This document shows, piece after piece, positions 21,827-27,977 of a stretch of 36,309 bases of DNA (position 1 is its first letter; each line of letters begins with the position of its first letter). The translations under genes and the position numbers were made by a program. This stretch comes from a virus: IMG/VR virus record IMGVR_UViG_3300021957_000131, positions 1 through 36,309 of that record; one strand, given 5' to 3'. The notes beneath the pieces were generated by a model. The model was not told where the DNA came from, did no database searches, and saw only the letters and a program-made list of their open reading frames with translations.

Positions 21827-21971
21827 GCAAGGAGATTTAAGAATAGATAGTTGGTTAATAAAAATATTCTTAACCAATGGTACAGAGAAAACAATAGTTG
21901 AACTACCAGATGAGATAAGTCAATCAATAGATGACTACTTATCAGAGATACAAGAGGAGTTAATAACATGA
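21813..21971 (+). CDS. 52-aa hypothetical protein
   Basis: The frame is open further upstream, but the ATG at 21813, six bases after AGGAGG, is the best start (the ATG at 21810 is too close). The product reads MSVDEQGDLRIDSWLIKIFL, then TEKTIVELPDEISQSIDDYLSEIQEELIT, a strand hairpin and helix. No family recognised. Confidence 0.55.
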   Translation: MSVDEQGDLRIDSWLIKIFLTNGTEKTIVELPDEISQSIDDYLSEIQEELIT

Positions 21972-22138
21972 CTGAACTAACACCTAAACATTTTGAAGTG
22001 ATAGATAAGAACAAAGCTAAAGCATATGAGGATAGAAAAGAAATGAAAAAAGAATTAACAGAGTTTATAGATAAATGTAATGCTTATGAATTACAAAGGA
22101 TGTACTCAGAGTTTAAAAGATTAAGGAGGGAAGTATGA
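21968..22138 (+). CDS. 56-aa helical protein
   Basis: ATG at 21968 overlaps the stop of the preceding gene by four bases; stop TGA at 22136 overlaps the next ATG. The product is helical and charged (HFEVIDKNKAKAYEDRKEMKKELTEFID, then YELQRMYSEFKRLRREV). Ribosome site AGAGGAG. No family recognised. Confidence 0.55.
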   Translation: MTELTPKHFEVIDKNKAKAYEDRKEMKKELTEFIDKCNAYELQRMYSEFKRLRREV

Positions 22139-22515
22139 AGTATTGGTTGTGTGAATTTCACGAACAAAATGGTGAAGCTGAATATAAACATAGACATATA
22201 TACAATGACAAACAATTAGATGACATTGGACATGAAGGTGATGACTATGATTATAGAATATTAAATCATTTCTTTATGGAAAATATAACTAAGGATGATG
22301 AAGATGGAGGAGGTTATTGGACTGGTGATGGATGTAGGATAGTAAGATTTGATGGTATGACACAATGCTATAAGAAAGATTTTAAAATTATGTCAATGTG
22401 TGGTGTTTATTATGTAGGAGATAGCATTAGATTAACTTGGAATAAAACTACTGAAAGTTATGATGAATATAGAGAAGAAAAATATAGAGTGAAAGGAGCA
22501 AGTACAAAGGTATGA
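22135..22515 (+). CDS. hypothetical protein, 126 aa
   Basis: A 126-residue acidic protein with YWLCEFHEQNGEAEYKHRHIY, DYDYRILNHFFMENITKDDEDGGGYWTGDGCRIVRFDGM and KIMSMCGVYYVGDSIRLTW. The strand-rich layout with aromatic and His residues does not match a family that I know. AAGGAGG precedes the ATG; the stop overlaps the next ATG. Confidence 0.65.
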   Translation: MKYWLCEFHEQNGEAEYKHRHIYNDKQLDDIGHEGDDYDYRILNHFFMENITKDDEDGGGYWTGDGCRIVRFDGMTQCYKKDFKIMSMCGVYYVGDSIRLTWNKTTESYDEYREEKYRVKGASTKV

Positions 22516-22682
22516 CAGAGGACATGATGAAAGAAATACTTGAAGACTGGATGAGTTGGAAGTATGACATTATTGAAATGAATAATTCAGAGTGGACACA
22601 AAGGGATGAGAGTAAGTTAGCAATGATAGAAGCTATACTCATGGAGCAACTTAATATAATAAAAGCTAGGGATAGAAGATGA
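22512..22682 (+). CDS. 56-aa hypothetical protein
   Basis: ATG at 22512 (ATGA overlap with the stop before it), stop TGA at 22680 that overlaps the homing endonuclease ATG. The product is helical and acidic at first (MTEDMMKEILEDWMSWKYDI), ending in RDRR. AAAGGTATG gives only a weak ribosome site, so translation is probably coupled. Confidence 0.5.
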   Translation: MTEDMMKEILEDWMSWKYDIIEMNNSEWTQRDESKLAMIEAILMEQLNIIKARDRR

Positions 22683-23041
22683 ACAACTTAAATGAAGAAC
22701 TGATATATGCAACAGCATTTATAGATGCTGAAGGACATATAGAATTTAAAACAAGAGATAAAAAAAATGGAAGAGGTAAGATATATCCATGTAAATCTAT
22801 TAGAGTTGAGGTTACTAATACAGATTTTAAACCTGTGAAAGATATGATAGATACATTTGGATGTGGTTTTCTTTCTTATCCTAAGAGGAGGTATAAAAAA
22901 AATGGTGAGTTAGGTAAGCAACAAATAAAATGGGGAGCATCACATAGAGATTGTTACAAAGTTATTAAAATGATTTTACCCTTTTTAAAAACTGAACAAA
23001 GAATAAATGTAGCTAATGAAATTATAAATTATTATGAGTAA
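22679..23041 (+). CDS. LAGLIDADG-type homing endonuclease, single motif
   Basis: A 120-residue protein. Residues 8-19 (LIYATAFIDAEG) match the LAGLIDADG motif with the catalytic acidic residue in the DAEG end. The following strands (IRVEVTNTDFKPVKDMIDTFGCG, then the basic RRYKKNGELGKQQIKWGA) match the DNA-binding sheet of the half-size family. One motif and this length mean it works as a homodimer. It cuts long DNA targets and spreads its own gene. It is freestanding and not inside an intron as far as can be seen. The ATG overlaps the upstream stop by four bases and its stop overlaps the next gene, so it is well fitted into the operon. Confidence 0.75.
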   Translation: MNNLNEELIYATAFIDAEGHIEFKTRDKKNGRGKIYPCKSIRVEVTNTDFKPVKDMIDTFGCGFLSYPKRRYKKNGELGKQQIKWGASHRDCYKVIKMILPFLKTEQRINVANEIINYYE

Positions 23042-23336
23042 AAAAGTTAAAGTTAACAAAGCAATCTTTGGTAGAAAAGTATTTAAGAATAGAGTTGAAC
23101 TTGAATACTATAGAAAATATAAACAAATAAACTTAGTAAAGGAGTTAGTAGTGGACATACATCAAGCAGTAGGTATAGCTGAAGGTTATATACCAAGTGA
23201 AAGTGCAGAGGAAGAATTAAGAGCATGGCAAATGTTAATTGATACTGGAGTTTGTTGGAAGCTTCAAGGTTGGTTTGGAAGACAGGCACATTGGTTAATA
23301 GATAATAATATATGTAAAGCAAAGGTAGTAAATTAA
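23034..23336 (+). CDS. conserved phage protein (DUF7417-like), 100 aa
   Basis: One hundred residues. The part from about residue 42 (DIHQAVGIAEGYIPSESAEEELRAWQMLIDTGVCWKLQGWFGRQAHWLIDNN) matches a short phage motif family that I recall as DUF7417 (A-QMLIDTG--W-LQG-FGR-A--LI). A later start at the GTG before DIHQ is possible. Function unknown. The frame overlaps the endonuclease stop and the next start. Confidence 0.65.
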   Translation: MSKKVKVNKAIFGRKVFKNRVELEYYRKYKQINLVKELVVDIHQAVGIAEGYIPSESAEEELRAWQMLIDTGVCWKLQGWFGRQAHWLIDNNICKAKVVN

Positions 23337-23515
23337 TGCTTGACATTTTTTTTATTTATGGTATAAGGATAAGTATGATTTTAAAAAAACTAATAGTAAG
23401 ATTGCGTATGTGGTATGCTGATATAAGAGGACATCATGGTAAGAAATGGAACTATGAACCTTCAGAATGGTATATGGGTATGCATAAAAAAAGGAAAAAT
23501 AAAAATGGAAAATAA
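23336..23515 (+). CDS. basic 59-aa protein (46 aa from a later ATG)
   Basis: The longest form starts at 23336 (TAATG overlap) and has a hydrophobic start (MLDIFFIYGIRIS). A second in-frame ATG at 23375 gives 46 residues (MILKKLIVRLRMWYADIRGH and a Lys-rich tail). A promoter at 23340-23367 predicts transcription from about 23374-23375, so the short form may be made from its own nearly leaderless message and the long form by coupling. It is Trp/Tyr-rich (EPSEWYMGMHKKRK). No family recognised. Confidence 0.5.
   Translation: MLDIFFIYGIRISMILKKLIVRLRMWYADIRGHHGKKWNYEPSEWYMGMHKKRKNKNGK
23340..23367 (+). promoter_or_regulatory. promoter, rightward, in front of the 46-aa start
   Basis: TTGACA (23340-23345, perfect), 16 bases, TATAAG (23362-23367, five of six). 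The transcript would begin one base before, or at, the internal ATG at 23375. Confidence 0.55.
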
Positions 23516-23726
23516 AGAAGTAAAAAAATATATAGTGATGAGTAAGTTTGCAGGTCAAGATAGATTTATGTTAGAGAAACAATTTATTAATAGACATAGT
23601 GCTGACTACTATGCAACCTTAATGACTGAAGAAAAAGATTATAAAGATATAGAATACTTTTTGTTTGAACAAAGTGTTGCTTACAATAACAAAGACAATG
23701 TAGATGACGATGGTATTCCTTTTTAA
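23505..23726 (+). CDS. hypothetical protein, 73 aa
   Basis: The frame is open from 23436, but the ATG at 23505, overlapping the end of the preceding gene, has AAAAGGA upstream and gives a more natural start: MENKEVKKYIVMSKFAGQDR. The product has a strand, then HSADYYATLMTEEKDYKDIEYFLFEQ and ends DDDGIPF. No family recognised. Confidence 0.55.
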   Translation: MENKEVKKYIVMSKFAGQDRFMLEKQFINRHSADYYATLMTEEKDYKDIEYFLFEQSVAYNNKDNVDDDGIPF

Positions 23727-23728
23727 AT

Positions 23729-23980
23729 ATGTCAGGAAGAAATTATAAATGGTTGGAGAAAGAAATGTTAACACCAAGACAATTAAAGTTATTTAAATAT
23801 TTAGTAGCTTATAAAAAGAAGCATGAGATAATGCCTAAGTTTGATGAGATAAGAGAGTACATGAGTATCAAATCAAAAAGTGGTGTTTATCAAATGCTTG
23901 GGTACATAGAGTGGAAAGGATATATTAAAAGGTATCCTGCACACGCAAGAGCAATAACAATTTTAAAGGAGGTAGCTTAA
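23729..23980 (+). CDS. LexA-type winged-helix DNA-binding protein
   Basis: Eighty-three residues. LTPRQLKLFKYLVAYKKKHEIMPKFDEIREYMSIKSKSGVYQMLGYIEWKGYIKRYPAHARAI is the N-terminal DNA-binding domain of LexA in order: TPRQ helix, P-F-EI turn-helix, S-S-V---L--L recognition helix, K-GYI and ARAI wing. The protease domain that follows in LexA is missing; the chain ends after the wing. A transcription regulator of phage or host genes is the natural reading. It sits just before the promoter for the replication genes, so that promoter is a likely target. Confidence 0.8.
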   Translation: MSGRNYKWLEKEMLTPRQLKLFKYLVAYKKKHEIMPKFDEIREYMSIKSKSGVYQMLGYIEWKGYIKRYPAHARAITILKEVA

Positions 23981-24198
23981 TGCACATAGATAGTTATAAA
24001 ATTTTTTCATATGGAACAGAATGGAAGAATGGAAAAGAAAGTAAGACAGAAACAATAAGACATATGCTAACATCAGAGGAATGTATTAGAGGTAAAGAAT
24101 TAATACGACTTCTTGAACAGTTAGAAGAAACATGGCATGGTGATTATGGAGATAAAGATTGTCATGTTGAAATAACTTTTAAGAAAAGACAAGACTAA
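23980..24198 (+). CDS. hypothetical protein, 72 aa
   Basis: Seventy-two residues after AAAGGAGG, overlapping the LexA-like stop by one base. The sequence (YKIFSYGTEWKNGKESKTETIRHMLTSEECIRGKELIRLLEQLEETWHGDYGDKDCHVEITF) reads as strand, helix, strand. No family recognised. Its tight link to the LexA-like gene may mean a partner function. Confidence 0.55.
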   Translation: MHIDSYKIFSYGTEWKNGKESKTETIRHMLTSEECIRGKELIRLLEQLEETWHGDYGDKDCHVEITFKKRQD

Positions 24199-24284
24199 AT
24201 TAAATACAACTTACAATAGAAAGGCAACACCTGATACCTTCTAAACTACTGATATTATTACATAATATTTATTTTTTAGAGAGG

Positions 24285-24313
24285 TTGCTAAGACAAAAGT
24301 TATAAGGTATAAT
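24285..24313 (+). promoter_or_regulatory. promoter of the replication module
   Basis: TTGCTA (24285-24290, four of six), 17 bases, TATAAT (24308-24313, perfect), in a 185-base gap without genes. It is flanked by inverted 7-mers ATACCTT (24234-24240) and AAGGTAT (24304-24310), the latter overlapping the -10 box, which could be repressor contacts. Confidence 0.6.
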
Positions 24314-24322
24314 AGAGATACT

Positions 24323-24339
24323 GTCTTTAAACAAAAGAC
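24323..24339 (+). other. 6-bp hairpin in the leader of the replication module
   Basis: GTCTTT (24323-24328) pairs with AAAGAC (24334-24339) around a five-base loop. It lies just after the expected transcript start (about 24320) and before AATCTTTTATCC, so it would form the 5' end of the mRNA. It could protect the message or act as an attenuator, though no full T tract follows. Confidence 0.45.
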
Positions 24340-24383
24340 AAAATCTTTTATCCAACATAACTTAACAGACAGGACAAACCAAT

Positions 24384-24650
24384 ATGAGCAATAAATTTTT
24401 CTTAAAAAAAACATGGGTCAATGTAGATGTATGCGTTGAAGACTATTATAATTCAGGTACTACATTAGCACAAGTTAAAGAGAAAATAAATTGGAGTCCA
24501 TATTCAAATATAATTAGTAAGGAAGTGAAACATAGTAGACATACAGTAGAAGAGATTGATGAAGAAACATTTAAAACTAAAATCAAAAAATCCGATAGCG
24601 AAAAGTCTAAGAACAAAACAGTTTCATTCGAAGATTATAAAGCAGAATAA
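24384..24650 (+). CDS. hypothetical protein, 88 aa
   Basis: Eighty-eight residues; first gene after the replication-module promoter, with AGGAC before the ATG. KTWVNVDVCVEDYYNSGTTLAQVKEKINWSPYS is a helical start; the C-terminal 40 residues are Lys/Ser/Asp-rich and probably disordered. No family recognised. Confidence 0.6.
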   Translation: MSNKFFLKKTWVNVDVCVEDYYNSGTTLAQVKEKINWSPYSNIISKEVKHSRHTVEEIDEETFKTKIKKSDSEKSKNKTVSFEDYKAE

Positions 24651-24688
24651 AAAGTCTTTATTAGAAAAGGTGTTTGATAAAATGAAAT

Positions 24689-25048
24689 ATGATATTGAAC
24701 AATAGCACAACTCACAACATAGGTGAAGGCGAAGGTAGGGCAATAACTCCTGAAGTATTATTATATAGAAGTGTTATTGTTAGAGCAATCATGGATGCAT
24801 TAGATATAGATATTCATGCATGGGGAAATAGTAGAATACAAATCATCAAAGAAGCTAAGGCTTGGTTTTCAAAAACCGACTCACACTTTTGTGAGATATG
24901 CGATTACGCAAATTTAGAACCAACATTTATAATCAGAAAGTTTAAACAATTACACAAGGCTAATGCTAAGAAACTTTTTAAGAATAAAAATATTCATAAG
25001 TTTTTAACTCATTATATTTGTAGCTTTCATCAACAGGAAAAATACTAA
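24689..25048 (+). CDS. conserved phage hypothetical protein, 119 aa
   Basis: A 119-residue protein, with EGRAITPEVLLYRSVIVRAIMDALDI then KEAKAWFSKTDSHFCEICDYANLEPTFIIRKFKQL. The A--WF-----F--IC--A-L-P--I pattern is shared with short proteins of phages with alphaproteobacterial hosts as I recall, and suggests a helix-turn-helix-like end. Function unknown. No strong ribosome site is seen before the ATG. The stop and the next ATG overlap by one base. Confidence 0.65.
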   Translation: MILNNSTTHNIGEGEGRAITPEVLLYRSVIVRAIMDALDIDIHAWGNSRIQIIKEAKAWFSKTDSHFCEICDYANLEPTFIIRKFKQLHKANAKKLFKNKNIHKFLTHYICSFHQQEKY

Positions 25049-25434
25049 TGGCAACAGGAAAGAATACTAAGTTTGATTTAGACTTAGAGTATGGACAAAT
25101 AAGAGAGAAGAGAGTAGCCGACTTACTTAAAGGAAGTAAAGTTGAAATTAAAACTGAAAGGAGTTGGTGGAGAAAGACAGGCAATATTGCTATTGAGTAT
25201 GAGTACAGAGATAAACCTTCAGGTATAGATAAGACAGAATCTAAATGGTGGTTTCATATCTTAGAACTTAATGGTAAAGAACATTGTATGTTAGTCTTTA
25301 GAGTATCAAGACTAAAGAAGATAGTTAAGAAATATAAAAAAACACACACTAAAAACATAGGAGACTATAGAGCATCTAAATGTGTAGTAATTCCAATAGT
25401 AGAATTATTTAATGAAGGATGTTATTCAATATAA
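25048..25434 (+). CDS. PD-(D/E)XK-like endonuclease (resolvase-type), putative
   Basis: A 128-residue protein. DLEYGQIREKRVADLLKGSKVEIKTERSWWRKTGNIAIEYEYRDKPSGI shows a helix with a Glu, then VEIKTE as the (D/E)XK strand, and a following GNIAIEYE strand. This is the architecture of small Holliday-junction resolvase-like and endonuclease families of phages. A role in processing branched DNA during replication or packaging is inferred; T7's endonuclease I is a functional analogue but I see no direct similarity. HRDxxx-like C-terminal motifs are absent. Confidence 0.65.
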   Translation: MATGKNTKFDLDLEYGQIREKRVADLLKGSKVEIKTERSWWRKTGNIAIEYEYRDKPSGIDKTESKWWFHILELNGKEHCMLVFRVSRLKKIVKKYKKTHTKNIGDYRASKCVVIPIVELFNEGCYSI

Positions 25435-25436
25435 AT

Positions 25437-25724
25437 ATGACTGAGAAAGCTTTATTAACAGAATATAAATCTACGATAGCTGACTTAACAAAAGAAAAGC
25501 AAGAATTAAATGAGACTATCATACAGAAAGATAGTAAGATTAAAAAGATTCTAATACAATTAGAACAGGCTAATTCTGATATTCAATCTATGGGTTCTAA
25601 GATAGGTGAACTTCAGGAAAAGCTGAACAAGAAACAAACTATTAAATTAAACATCGACAAAAAGATAGAAGAAATACTTGAAAAAAAAGATGAGCCAAGT
25701 GTTGACAAGGATGATGAAATTTGA
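25437..25724 (+). CDS. coiled-coil protein, 95 aa
   Basis: From the ATG at 25437 (the frame is open a few codons earlier, overlapping the stop of the nuclease). The product is almost entirely coiled coil: EYKSTIADLTKEKQELNETIIQKDS, then QLEQANSDIQSMGSKIGELQEKLNKK, ending acidic (DKDDEI). No ribosome site better than AATATG; coupling is likely. A spacer or oligomerising partner for the replication proteins is possible. Confidence 0.6.
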   Translation: MTEKALLTEYKSTIADLTKEKQELNETIIQKDSKIKKILIQLEQANSDIQSMGSKIGELQEKLNKKQTIKLNIDKKIEEILEKKDEPSVDKDDEI

Positions 25725-25730
25725 TAGAAG
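25702..25730 (+). promoter_or_regulatory. possible promoter for the ssDNA-binding gene
   Basis: TTGACA (25702-25707), 17 bases, TAGAAG (25725-25730, four of six) in the gap before the ssDNA-binding gene. Start near 25737; leader of about 33 bases with AAAGGAAA. The weak -10 makes this uncertain. Confidence 0.4.
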
Positions 25731-25769
25731 TAAAATAATAATTAACAATAACAACAAAGGAAAATACAT

Positions 25770-26222
25770 ATGGCAATAATTGAAGGCACAGCTTACTGGG
25801 CTTCTCTGACACGACCAAACGAAAAGTTTGAACCTATGTGGAGAATTGATTTAGCAGTTGATGATAAGTCAGCAGATGAATTAAAGAGCCAAGGCATAGC
25901 ACTTGGTGAAACTACTATTGATGAAAAGACTATTCCAAATATAGTAAGGTTCAAAAGAAAAGTACAGAAAGCTAATGGTGATAAGAATACTCAACCACAA
26001 TTAGTTGATGGTGCTAAGAACCCACTAGATAAAATAGTAGGTAATGGAAGTAAAGTTAAAGTAATGTACAAACCATACGAATGGAACTTCAAAGGTAAGA
26101 AGGGAATGGGTTTAGACTTACAAGCAGTACAAGTAATTGACTTAGTAGAGTACACACCTAGGGAAGACTTTGATGCAGTAGAAACTTCTTCAAGTGGTGT
26201 TGACATCAAGGATGATTTTTAG
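25770..26222 (+). CDS. single-stranded DNA-binding protein (T7 gp2.5-like role)
   Basis: A 150-residue protein. The first part (IEGTAYWASLTRPNEKFEPMWRIDLAV) and KVMYKPYEWNFKGKKGMGLDLQAVQVIDL are consistent with an OB-fold, and homologues at this place in marine podoviruses are annotated as ssDNA-binding proteins as I recall. The C-terminus is acidic and ends with Phe (VDIKDDF), as in T7 gp2.5 and bacterial SSB, where the tail recruits polymerase and helicase. It stands before the primase-helicase and is closed by a strong terminator, consistent with a separate, abundant transcript. Confidence 0.75.
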   Translation: MAIIEGTAYWASLTRPNEKFEPMWRIDLAVDDKSADELKSQGIALGETTIDEKTIPNIVRFKRKVQKANGDKNTQPQLVDGAKNPLDKIVGNGSKVKVMYKPYEWNFKGKKGMGLDLQAVQVIDLVEYTPREDFDAVETSSSGVDIKDDF

Positions 26223-26238
26223 TACTATCCAACTGTTG

Positions 26239-26306
26239 AAATGAAAATTAAATTTCATTTTTTCTTACTCCGAGGGGGTGGCGAGAAATTGCCACTCCTT
26301 TTTTTT
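26239..26306 (+). terminator. tandem hairpins with a strong rho-independent terminator
   Basis: First, AAATGAAA (26239-26246) pairs with TTTCATTT (26253-26260) and runs into a short T stretch. Second, GGGGTGGC (26275-26282) pairs with GCCACTCC (26291-26298) around eight bases, with one G-U, followed by eight T residues (26299-26306). The second is a textbook intrinsic terminator in this very AT-rich sequence. Confidence 0.85.
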
Positions 26307-26336
26307 GGACTCAATTAAAATTAACTAAGGGCGACA

Positions 26337-27977
26337 ATGGAAGAAATAAATAAAAAAGGTTTTGTAAAATATCACTTACCCTGTCCACTATGTTCTAGTA
26401 GTGACGCAGTATCTGTTAACGCAGACAACTCAGCTTATTGTTTTTCATGTCAAGAATTTATAAAGGAATACGATATGGAAGCACAACCAACAATACCACA
26501 AACTAAAAATGAATATGAAGTAAAAGACTTCATGAAAGAATCTAACTATGCAGAGATTATAGATAGAAATATTTCAGAGGATACCTGTAAGAAGTTTGGA
26601 GTTACAGTTAAGATGGATAGCATGGGTACTATCACTAATCACTACTACCCATATCATGATACACAAGGTGCAAAGATAGCAACTAAAACTAGATACACTA
26701 AACTAAAAGAGTTTAGCATACAAGGTAACACAAAAGATTCTGGTTTGTTTGGTCAACATCTTTTTTCTAAAAACAAATATTGTATAATTACAGAGGGTGA
26801 GTTAGATGCTTTATCAGCTTATCAGATGATGCTCAAAGGTACATATCATACACCAGTAGTAAGTATTAAGAATGGAATATCTTCAGCAGTAAAAGATATT
26901 AAGAATAGTTTAGAATGGTTAGAAAATAATTTTGATAATGTCATTGTTAATTTTGATAATGATGAGCATGGTATTGATGGTGCTATGAAAGTTGCAGAGT
27001 TATTCTCTCCAGGAAAATGTAAGATAATGCATTTACCTGAAGGGTTTAAAGATGCGTCTGATTGTTTAACTAAAAACAAAATACAAATATATAATAAAAC
27101 ATTTTGGGATGCTAAAGTATTTGCACCAGATGGAATTATAAATGCTAATACATTATTAGATGATGTACTTAAACCAATAACAAAATCATTTGTTCAATAT
27201 CCATTTGAAGGATTGAATAAAATTACTTATGGTCTACGACCTTCAGAGTTAGTTACCTTTACAGCAGGGTCTGGACTAGGTAAGACACAAGTAATGAGAG
27301 AAGTAGTACATCACATTATAAAATCAACAGAAGATAATATAGGTTTGTTAATGTTAGAAGAAACACCAGTCATAACTTCAAAAGGTTTGATGAGTGTTGA
27401 AGCTAATCAAAGACTACACTTACCAGATGTTCATGTAAGTAAAGAAGAAATGAAAACATACTTTGATGCAACAGTAGGTACTGGTAGAGTATTTATGTTT
27501 GACCATTTTGGTTCTAACTCTATTGATAATATTGTTTCAAGAGTTAGGTTCTTAGCTAAAGGTTTAGATTGTAAGTATGTAGTGATTGACCATATAAGTA
27601 TCATTGTATCTGACCAACAACATGGTGATGAGAGAAGAGCATTAGATGAAATTATGACTAGACTTAGAACACTTGTTCAAGAGACAGGAGTATCTATGAT
27701 AGTTGTATCACACCTTAGAAGACCTGAAGGTAAAGGACATGAAGAGGGTGCAGCAACTTCACTATCACAGTTAAGAGGTTCGGCTAGTATAGGTCAGCTA
27801 AGTGACATGGTTATTGGACTAGAGAGAGACGCACAGAACGATGACCCTGATATTCGTAACACCACTAGGATAAGAGTATTGAAGAATAGATTCTCAGGTA
27901 TTACTGGTCCTTGTTGTGATTTAAAATATGATATAGATACTGGAAGATTAACTGAGGTTAAGTCTGATGACTTTTAA
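26337..27977 (+). CDS. primase-helicase (T7 gp4-like)
   Basis: A 546-residue bifunctional protein. A zinc finger has Cys16, Cys19, Cys35 and Cys38 (CPLC, then CFSC). The TOPRIM primase core has TEGELDALSA (Glu153) and NFDNDEHG (Asp207, Asp209). The RecA-like helicase has Walker A at 311-317 (GSGLGKT), an LMLEE motif, VVIDHISIIVS as Walker B and VSHLRRPEGK as the arginine/sensor region, ending with QLRGSASIGQLSDMVIGLERD. It unwinds DNA and lays RNA primers for the polymerase that follows. A start at 26337 with AGGGCGA; the stop overlaps the polymerase start by 11 bases. Confidence 0.9.
   Translation: MEEINKKGFVKYHLPCPLCSSSDAVSVNADNSAYCFSCQEFIKEYDMEAQPTIPQTKNEYEVKDFMKESNYAEIIDRNISEDTCKKFGVTVKMDSMGTITNHYYPYHDTQGAKIATKTRYTKLKEFSIQGNTKDSGLFGQHLFSKNKYCIITEGELDALSAYQMMLKGTYHTPVVSIKNGISSAVKDIKNSLEWLENNFDNVIVNFDNDEHGIDGAMKVAELFSPGKCKIMHLPEGFKDASDCLTKNKIQIYNKTFWDAKVFAPDGIINANTLLDDVLKPITKSFVQYPFEGLNKITYGLRPSELVTFTAGSGLGKTQVMREVVHHIIKSTEDNIGLLMLEETPVITSKGLMSVEANQRLHLPDVHVSKEEMKTYFDATVGTGRVFMFDHFGSNSIDNIVSRVRFLAKGLDCKYVVIDHISIIVSDQQHGDERRALDEIMTRLRTLVQETGVSMIVVSHLRRPEGKGHEEGAATSLSQLRGSASIGQLSDMVIGLERDAQNDDPDIRNTTRIRVLKNRFSGITGPCCDLKYDIDTGRLTEVKSDDF

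Noticed and set aside
22391-22400. TTGACA on the minus strand in the early region
   Set aside because: No -10 at the right distance and no leftward genes nearby.
24234-24310. tRNA-like outline with a 7-bp closing stem
   Set aside because: There is no T-loop consensus, no D-arm or anticodon stem, and the 3' arm overlaps a good -10 promoter box.
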